64,000 bases of DNA, from positions 806,001 to 870,000 of the forward strand of contig CM033752.1 in the NCBI GenBank assembly GCA_019671005.1, written 5' to 3'. Made by a program: the position numbers and the translations under genes. This stretch comes from Hibiscus mutabilis (taxonomy: Eukaryota > Streptophyta > Magnoliopsida > Malvales > Malvaceae). The notes under the pieces are model-generated. The model did not search any database, was not told the DNA's origin, and saw only the letters and a program-made list of their open reading frames with translations. Of the stretch, positions 56,953 through 64,000 are shown in pieces. Numbering within the stretch: position 1 is the first letter of the stretch; each line of letters starts with the position of its first letter.

Positions 56953-58200
56953 TGTAACACCCCAGGGCTAGAAAATTCAGGTAATTTATCAGAATCGGGT
57001 TAGAATTTTGGATTAGGTTTTAGTTAATTAATTAATTCCAGTAAATAATTTGGATTGATTAAATTGATTCCTGATAAATTTATCGTGGTTAATATTTTTA
57101 GAAATATATTTAATGAGTTTGTTAAAGGATGAAATTAAGTTTTGAGTAATTTTAAATAGGTTGATTTAATATTAAATTAAATAATGATTATTTTGCAAAA
57201 GTTATAAATTATTAATAATGGTAATATTGTAAAAATGAGTTAAGGTGATATTTTTAATGGAATTATTAAATCAAATAAAGAAATATCTTTTCCCTCTTAT
57301 TTTTAACAAAAAAAGTTGGCGGTTATAAATTTATAAAAGAAGAGAAAGACATTTCTAAGTTTCTTTCATTTTCTTCCAAACAAAACTTAGGGATTTCTTA
57401 ATTATTTCTACTTCAATTTCTTCTCCATTTATTTCTAAACAATTGTGGATTAAGGATTTTGATTTCTACACCATTTGCACTATTTTTCTTGTTGGAAATC
57501 AAGAGGGGAGTTCATCTTCAAGTTGGTTTTTCATCAAGCAAGGTGAGGAAATGTTATTTAATGATTTTGTACATGATTTTAATTCTTAATCTATAAATTC
57601 TCATACTTTGGGATAATTAAAACGAATTTCTAATAAAATTATTGGATTTTAATGGATTTTCTCATAAATCTTGATTAAATTATAGTAATCTAATGATTTC
57701 TATAGAGTTCTAATGTTTTGTGTATGGGTAATAATAATCTAAAGTTAATTTTGTAACTTATTTCCCAGAATTAATCTAATTGGTTGAATTTAAATTTGAG
57801 TTCTTGGAATAGGGTAATTGGTAGAGTGGTTGATTTAATTATGGGATCGCATAATAGAATGCACTATATATGTTTGATGAAATTCTTGTAAGGAATTATT
57901 AAGCTGAAAAAAAAGGGGAATGGTTGGAAGCAGGGGTTACTGCCCTGTTCTTGCACGGCTACTACAGCCCATCCCTGGGCGCAAAAGGGGTCATGGCGTG
58001 TTGCCTTGACTTGTGCGGTGTGAGTGCATTTACGTAGTGGGGTAAAAGTAAAAGGGGGGTTGTGCGTGGCAGTAGCTTGAGTGTGTGGGAGATAATTGGA
58101 GAGGTTTTATAAAATTGTTCATAGGAAAATTTAAATGAAACTTTAAATGAAAATTTAATTGTCTCACGGTGGTGCTATAATAAAGTAGTTATTTTTGATG
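56953..58200 (+). repeat. LTR-like start TGTAACACCCC, 3' end unknown
   Basis: TGTAACACCCCAGGGCTAG opens a stretch with an AT-rich U3, a TATA-like TATAAATTTATAAAAG (57,324-57,339) and a donor-like AAG-GTGAGG (57,541), the architecture of the other Tekay-type LTRs. 57,930-58,080 is locally GC-rich without an ORF. It is cut at about 58,200 by the LINE fragment. Confidence 0.5.
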
Positions 58201-58234
58201 TGATCCAATTTATATTGACCCTCGCATTTTTTTT

Positions 58235-58925
58235 ATAGAAATTAACGAATGTTTAGACGATTTTCGGTAAAAGATAAGGAGCAACTCAGGAATCTTCCAC
58301 CGAGGGATTTGATATCAGCTACGAGTGGTCGGACATTTGACAGATCCTCAACTTTGGAAATAAGCTTGTTGATGATTGATTTGGAGTCCCCTTCTACAAT
58401 AACATCGTGACACCCGATCTCCTACCCAAATTGGAGTCCCGCGCCTGAGCTTCAAACACCGATCAAGTGTTGAGATTAATTCGGTAAGCCAACCCCAAAA
58501 TGAACCCCGCATTGTCTCTAACAATCAGGCCTGAACATGATTTGTTTTCCGCAGATGAAAACCTGGCATCAACATTGATCTTCACCTGATCAGCATGTGG
58601 GGGAACCCATCGGACATCCTCTCGAACGTTCGGATGAGAAAGCTGTGAGGAAACTGCCTGTAATTCGACAACATAACCTTTGATAAAAGGTAACTATTTC
58701 GGGTATAGTCTGGACTGATTTTTCATGCACCAGTTTATTCCTAGCAAACCATATAGCCCAGATCGATATATAGATTTCTGTGTGACGATTAGATATGAGA
58801 CATCCAAGTAAAGCCCAAAGATAACCATACTTGTTTAGCATATTCGCATACATGAGAAGATCTTCAACATAAGCATTGCACCGAGGACATAAAGAAAGAT
58901 GAAACAAAATAGTAGAATTTCTCAT
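58235..58925 (-). pseudogene. LINE 3' fragment with RNase H-like (RVT_3) domain
   Basis: The minus-strand ORF from 58,925 gives a zf-RVT tail: FHLSLCPRCNAYVEDLLMY and ISIWAIWFARNKLVHE. After a +1 frameshift near 58,690 comes EDVRWVPPHADQVKINVDA, then SGLIVRDNAGFILG, a stop, VFEAQA, EGDSKSIINKLIS and a C-terminal SLSFTENRLNIR. VKINVDA...GxxxRD, the EA motif and EGDS are the landmark positions of the plant non-LTR RNase H-like domain. At least one frameshift and one stop make it a pseudogene. Confidence 0.8.
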
Positions 58926-58959
58926 TCAAATTAATCATTCGAAATTAAAAAAAAATAAA

Positions 58960-59400
58960 CATTATTGATTAAGTATTAAAATTTTAAAAATAATTCATTT
59001 CATTTGCCCTTTAAAAAAAGTAAATAACAAAATTCAGCCTGAATTTTACTTTAAAATACAGAAAAGCCAATATGTAATCTATTATGATACATAAGTAAAC
59101 GTTTTGAACTCTAATATGTAATTTTAATTTAATAAAGATTTTTTTAATTAAATAATAAAGTATTATATTTTTATATAGGGATTCGAACCCATAAATCTAA
59201 TCTTTTGACATCTCATAGAATTTGTGTTAATCAAAGAGACTAAAAAGCACACTCTTAATATTTAAAAAATTATGTTTTATGTTAAAAAATAAAACTTAAT
59301 ATAAAATAAGTAATAAAATGAGATAAATATCGATAATTATTTTAAAAAGTAAAATATTATTTCGGAGTAGTAATTCCACCATTTAAGTTTTAGACTTTAT
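58960..59400. repeat. Orphan copy of the Yippee-unit 3' flank
   Basis: It follows 37,390-38,035 (3' flank of copy B) and 61,860-62,230 (of D) in order: ATTGATTAAGTATTAAAATT, TACAGAAAA, CTAATATG, CTTTAATAAAGA, then AAAAGCACACTCTTAA and GTAATAAAAT. No gene follows. A further partial unit of the array therefore existed here. Confidence 0.65.
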
Positions 59401-59559
59401 AGTTTAAATATGGAGGGTTATGTAAATTTCTTTTACACAGCTTGTGTAACAAAATATAACCCATAATATTTTTGGTTAAAACGAAATTAATTATAAATTT
59501 ATCATGTATACTTATAAAAACTGTATTCGGATAGATAATGTTAAAGATTCTCATGTCTA

Positions 59560-59760
59560 ATCGGAGAAATATAAAGATTAAAATTCTCTATTCTTTTTTG
59601 TGTCTCTTTCTATGCCCAACACTAAAAAATTAAATTATAAACCTTAACCCTAAATTTTAAGGCCTAAATTATAAACCCTAAACCTTAAAAACACACCATT
59701 TCTATAATCTCTTAAATCTTAACCTCGAACCTTAATCCTAAACCTAATATTTTAGTGTAG
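59560..59760. repeat. Member of the AAAAATC/TTTAGGG MITE family, inverted core
   Basis: TCTATTCTTTTTTGTGTCTC and several CCTAAACCTTA / AACCCTAAA phrases, matching the internal layout of 49,674-49,861. Boundaries approximate. Confidence 0.45.
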
Positions 59761-59766
59761 GGCATA

Positions 59767-61130
59767 TACAGGCCCGCACCTGAGCCGGGGCAATAAGAAC
59801 GCCGACCTAGGGCCCACGCCCTACCCAAGGCCCCCACTTTCAAATAAGTTAACAGTATTGTTATTGGGTATGGATAAAAAAAACAACTAGAAAATATACT
59901 AACGAGTAACTTTCAAAGTTTTGAGGGCCCACAATATTTTCATCAAACTATATATATAAACAACGTCTGGGTAAATGAAGCTTTAGCTTCTTTGATCGGA
60001 AAAAGCTGGCCCATCATGATTAATTTTTTTAACCGTTTGAAGCACTTAAATATAAAGAACCGTTAGTTTTTACTCCATTAGTCTAGGTATTAATAGGTTC
60101 TAGGGTTATAGTTAAGATTTTAATAATAATTTAATATTTTTTAATTTTTAATGAGAATAAATATTTCAAATACACCAATAAATAATCCTTACAATATTTT
60201 TGTTTTTCACATTTCAATTTCCCTTTCATTTTCCTCTTTCTTATGTTATTTTCTCACAATTTGTTTTAGATTTTTTATTTATAATTTTGATTTGATACTC
60301 CAAATGACAAGAACTCATATATTCAAGGAGATTGTGATTTACAAGATTTATTGTTGATGTACTATAATTATATTTGAAGCATAACTTCAAAGACAGAAAT
60401 TCAGGTGCTATCATTCTATACTTTTTTCTTCATAATTTTTATAGTATAATGTTGTCGCGAAAACATAGTTCCGTAGTGAAAAAATATAAAAAAGAAAAAA
60501 CGAACACAAGAATTAGTTGAATCACATAAGGGTACTTTAGATAAAATTTCTCCCAAAATGAGTAGAAGAGCCTTTAGATAGTGATGAATTGGGTGTAGAT
60601 GAAGATAACATTGAAAATTCTAATGAAAATTTGAATGATGAGGATACTAATTTAAATAATGGGCATGATAATGTACTTGATAGGTCAAATGTTGATGCTG
60701 ACATTGATGAACATATAACTTCTCCTTTTGATATCTATGATCCTAAAAATTGAGGTGCTCTTGATACTAAAACTAGATATATTTTGATTGAAAAAGGACC
60801 CATTAGGGAATTGAATCTCACATTTTCTAAGAATAGTCTTTTTAGACATTTTTCGTATTTCTATTTTTCTAGAAAATTGAACAATGGAGAAATTCTTGAT
60901 AGAAAATAGTTAGTTTACTCTAGACATTTGAATAAAATATATTTTTTATTGTAAATTGTTCACTTCTCAAAACAACAAAAATATTTTAGCAAATGATGGA
61001 ATTGATGATTGAAAGCATTTGAGTGATAGACTTAAATAACTTGAAAATAGTGTTGAGCATATGACTAATATGAATACTGAGAACAAAACAAAAATAAAAT
61101 TAAAAAAGAATAAAAGTATTGATAAAGATA
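59767..61130 (+). pseudogene. hAT transposase remnant (TTF-zinc-finger type)
   Basis: 59,767-59,835 (CAGGCCCGCACCTGAGCCGG, then GGGCCCACGCC and AAGGCCCCCAC) resembles hAT element ends. From 60,449 MLSRKHSSVVKKYKKEK starts a decayed ORF. Beyond several stops, one frame reads DELGVDEDNIENSNENL, FDIYDPKN, DTKTRYILIEKGPIRELNL, LFRHFSYFYFSRKLNNGEIL, VYSRHLNKIYF, and later GIDD-KHLSDRLK and ENSVEHMTNMN. This is the TTF-type zinc-finger N-region of plant hAT-dimerisation (ZMYM1-like) proteins. The catalytic core and dimerisation domain are missing. Confidence 0.7.
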
Positions 61131-61139
61131 TGTAAGAAA

Positions 61140-61400
61140 GATCGTACGAGAACTGACTTCAATCTTGATAAGTTTATAAAATTGTACGTTCAAAAGATCG
61201 TAAGACTTCACTGTGTTATGGTCTCTATTATTTCGGAACAAGTTCGTTTTTTTTTTTACCGGGGACTTTGCTTGTTGGACCTCGAACTGTTTTCAATTTG
61301 GGACATTGGAGCCCGTATGTTGATCTTTTGGACACGTCGGATTCGGAGTATTGAAGCCTTCACAATTTTATTATTCAGATTTGTCCTGAGGGTAATGTTT
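61140..61400 (+). pseudogene. Gypsy integrase scrap, duplicate of 35.4 kb
   Basis: NLDKFIKLYVQKIVRLHCVMVSIIS at 61,161-61,235 is again an integrase core fragment. The following TTGCTTGTTGGACCTCGAAC block matches 36,071-36,190. Here it runs directly into the 3' flank of copy D. Confidence 0.65.
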
Positions 61401-61506
61401 CTTTTATTTGCTATAAAAGTAAGCCTCCAATAAGATTATAATACAAGGAAAATATAATCATTACAAAATTCAGTACCAAAAAAACACCTAGCCGATCCAA
61501 ACAAAA

Positions 61507-61848
61507 CGAAATTTTTACATAAATATTGCTTTAGGATTTTATTTTTTCTAAAATATAATATTTTTTATTTTAATTCTCGAAATATTGCATTTGCTACAGT
61601 ATCCTAGAAGTTAGATTCAACAGAATCCAAATTTAAACAGTAAATTTTGATAAAACCCTTAAAGGCTGGTTTAGGAGGATCCGACTTAGGAAAGTTTTAA
61701 AAGTTTTTTTGAAAAAACACTGTTCAAAGTCGGATTCTGTTGAATCTTACTTCTATGTACTGTAACAAATGTAATATTTCGCGAATTAAAATGAGAATGA
61801 CTATATTTTGGGGAAAAAAATCCTAAAGCAATATTTGAGTAAAAATTC
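61507..61848. mobile_element. Foldback MITE with 10-bp target duplication
   Basis: 342 bp between two copies of CCAAACAAAA (61,497-61,506 and 61,849-61,858). The paralogous B flank reads GATCCAAACAAAATACAG without an insert (37,678-37,695): a perfect empty site. The arms pair over about 140 bp, for example TATTGCTTTAGGATTTT, CGAAATATT, GATTCAACAGAATCC and the AAACAGT end. A 10-bp duplication suggests the Mutator superfamily. No coding capacity. Confidence 0.85.
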
Positions 61849-62490
61849 CCAAACAAAATACATAAAAAAGCCAATAGGTAGTCTATTATACTATACATGT
61901 AAATATGCTTGAACCGATAATATGTAATTTTACTTTAATAAAGACTTTAGTATCAATAATAATTTGATAATACATATAAACAAAATAGTAAATATTTGAT
62001 TTTAATTTTAAAACCAACAATAATCTTTCTAGTTCAGCATGTCGATTTATTTATTTGTTTCATTTTATACAATCTATATTTTCACATGCCTGGGAATTTG
62101 TTTTAGTCAAGAGACTGAAAAGCGCTCCTTTTTTTTTTTTGAGTATATTAAATCAATTCTATCTTAAAAAATAAATATTATTATAAAACTAGTAATAAAA
62201 TCAGATGAATATTATATCCGAGTAGTAATTCAACCGATATAATAATAGACATTTATAAGAAAGAAAGATGAAAGAAAGCAGTAAAAAGAGCATTCATTTA
62301 TACGCTAAACAAACGTAAAAGCACGCATCAAAGATTGTTGGGTTTGGCTGCAAAATCTGATGTAATTACAGTCCAAATCTCACACCCACAGTGTTTAATT
62401 TGGTGATTATCTAAACTGGAAATGAACAACAAAAAGCTAGAAATTGATTGCAGTCTTAAGCAGCAGCACAGGCACAGGCACAGCAGTCCT

Positions 62491-63335
62491 TCAGCGGGTA
62501 TCGATTCCGTCGTTGTCTACATCGGCTACCACCAAACTGTCGGCGTAAATTGTAAAATATCCATCCCAATACAGCAAACGACTCCTGCACTCGCCATTTT
62601 CATTCAATTTTTTTCCTACCTTTATGCATTCAATATTTGAAGAGGGAAATATAAACCATACCTAAACAGTACAGCCGGTTCATCGTAAGCAAGACCCCTC
62701 GAAGTCTGAAACAAACACAGTAAGTGCAACATCTATCAGTAATCAGTATCACATCATTTATGTTGTGTAATTGTAAGAAACTTACAAATCTCTCCCCAAT
62801 CCGTTGGCCGCATTGATTGCAGTAGACTCTCACCACCTGCACACCGTTGCGAATCCTACTGTTCCGCGGCCTACCGAACCGCACATTGACCCTATATATA
62901 TGAATGAAGCAGGATGATTAAATTATTGTAATGAATTAGCGAAACTTTATATAATTTACGCAATGAAATGAAACATGTCTTACATTTGATGGGCGTTGCA
63001 AATCACCACCCTTGGTGCCTTGAAAAAGAAAAAGAAAGAAAATAGTTTCAACATGTTCTTTCTTGCAAGACATCATATATTTATATAAGCACTTTGAATG
63101 CAGATAAGGCTCAAGAACGATCAATCGAAAACTGAAGGTGGAGTTGTCAATGATTCATATATATAAAGAAAAATGGCATGTATATGTATATAGGGAGATT
63201 TGATAGACATACACGGACAACCGCGTTTTGATAGTTATTAGGCCTGGGGACACCGAGGATGTGGTTGCTGCAACACATGCATGAGTAGAAACGACGAGTC
63301 CAAATCCTTGGAAATCTAACTCTCTCGGGAGGCAT
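62491..63335 (-). CDS. Yippee-like protein, copy D (five exons, N-terminal start changed)
   Basis: Exons: 63,213-63,335 (from the internal ATG), 62,984-63,018, 62,786-62,891, 62,662-62,705, 62,491-62,584; all splice sites GT-AG. The product from MPPERVRF is 133 residues. Ligand pairs are C19/C22 (YSCMCC) and C77/C80 (VYCNQCG). VVICNAHQMVNVRFG and LLYWDGYFTIYAD match the Yippee strands. The ATG used in A, B and C is TTG here (FLESAETSN), with three bases deleted after it. Translation must start at this ATG, which is also present in A and B, or further upstream in the frame open to 63,542. Closest to B. May be functional or a young pseudogene. Confidence 0.65.
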
Positions 63336-64000
63336 ATTGGAATCGGAGGAAGAAAGCAGTCGAGAAGAATGATTGCTTGTTTCAGCTGACTCCAAGAACC
63401 AACGTCTGGTTTCTTTATTTCTCTGATGAAGCTTCTTGGAAGGAAAAATGGGAATGCTTTGCATATATATATACACAATAAGAAATGAAATACAGAGCTG
63501 ATAGCTTCTTCTTCTTCCCTTGTAACCGATTTTGGGCGCCAATTTGTTTTTCTGAAAAAGGTTTCTTGATTGTGTGTGCTCAAATGTGTATTAACTTGCA
63601 CTGTTAGTTAAACTCCATTATTTGGAATTGATCAAAATCCACGCATGAACTTGAAGCTGTGATGTGACTCGGTCCAAGCAGTCTTTTTCCAACTTCTTCA
63701 CCCATTGAACATGAATATAATCTTTAGTTAGAACTAGTAATAAATAAGTTTCTACATTATCATTAGTTTATAAAATAAGCTTACACCAATAATCTTTCTT
63801 ATAACAAATTTCATAACTTATTATCAGAGGCAGATCCTCTTGAGAGCATGTGGGGTCTCTGGCCTCCTAATTTTGGTGAATTAACTTTCAGACAAAAAAA
63901 TTCAGCCTTTTTCGGGGATAAAAATCTCATGTCTCTATTTATGCTTTACATTAAAAAAATTAGTTTTAAGGTTTAGGATTAATGTTTAGGGTATAGGGAA
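63336..64000. other. 5' flank of copy D and repeat edge
   Basis: 63,480-63,790 matches the upstream region of B (CTTCCCTTGTAACCGATTTT and onward). 63,827-63,870 (CAGAGGCAGATCCTCTTGAG) looks like a hAT-type end. 63,880-64,000 looks like another TTTAGGG-cored MITE, cut by the window edge. Confidence 0.45.

Overview
This window is repeat-dense nuclear DNA of a flowering plant, most likely a eudicot. The evidence is plant-type Ty3/gypsy elements (chromovirus/Tekay-like and Tat/Ogre-like), a small Copia LTR with a TTATCAGCACGA-type primer site, plant LINE fragments with zf-RVT and RNase H-like domains, a tRNA-derived SINE, Mutator-, hAT- and Harbinger-like elements, GT-AG introns and TTTAGGG-like motifs. 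There is no operon structure and no tRNA, rRNA or CRISPR locus. All functional calls are read from motifs by eye; no database was searched.

Left half, 1-31.8 kb, a nest of LTR retrotransposons. Element 1 (1-19.75 kb, + strand) is the 3' part of a decayed Tekay-like element: gag remnant, protease, RT, RNase H, integrase, chromodomain, polypurine tract and 3' LTR. Its 3' LTR is split by element 2 (5,983-18,588), a 12.6-kb Tat/Ogre-like element with both LTRs, a primer site, gag-like ORFs, a 3' minisatellite and no recognisable pol. Element 3 (19.75-25.9 kb, + strand) is another Tekay-like element, running from a mosaic 5' LTR to integrase, where it stops abruptly. From 25.9 to 31.8 kb lie minus-strand pieces: an Athila-like gag pseudogene and Tekay-type LTR sequence.

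Right half, 31.8-64 kb, is where the host genes are. A DENN-domain pseudogene fragment (32.2-32.8 kb) is invaded by a SINE. The main host content is a broken-up array of small minus-strand genes with five exons. Spliced by eye, they encode Yippee-like (beta-tent, zinc-binding) proteins: copy A (34.3-35.1 kb), copy B (38.3-39.2 kb), truncated pseudogene C (49.9-50.4 kb) and copy D (62.5-63.3 kb). Flanking homologies (A with C, B with D) suggest that an A+B block was duplicated and the second block was later split by transposons. Between and beside the copies lie a 3.4-kb Mutator-like foldback element carrying a nested Harbinger-like palindrome (45.4-48.8 kb), Tekay-type LTRs, Tat-like 3' debris, LINE fragments and a decayed hAT transposase.

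Because the Yippee array gives paralogous empty sites, several short MITEs can be delimited with target-site duplications from this sequence alone. No new host system with interacting genes is evident. The most notable items are the Yippee-like array, the gag-only Tat element and the MITEs with internal empty-site evidence.
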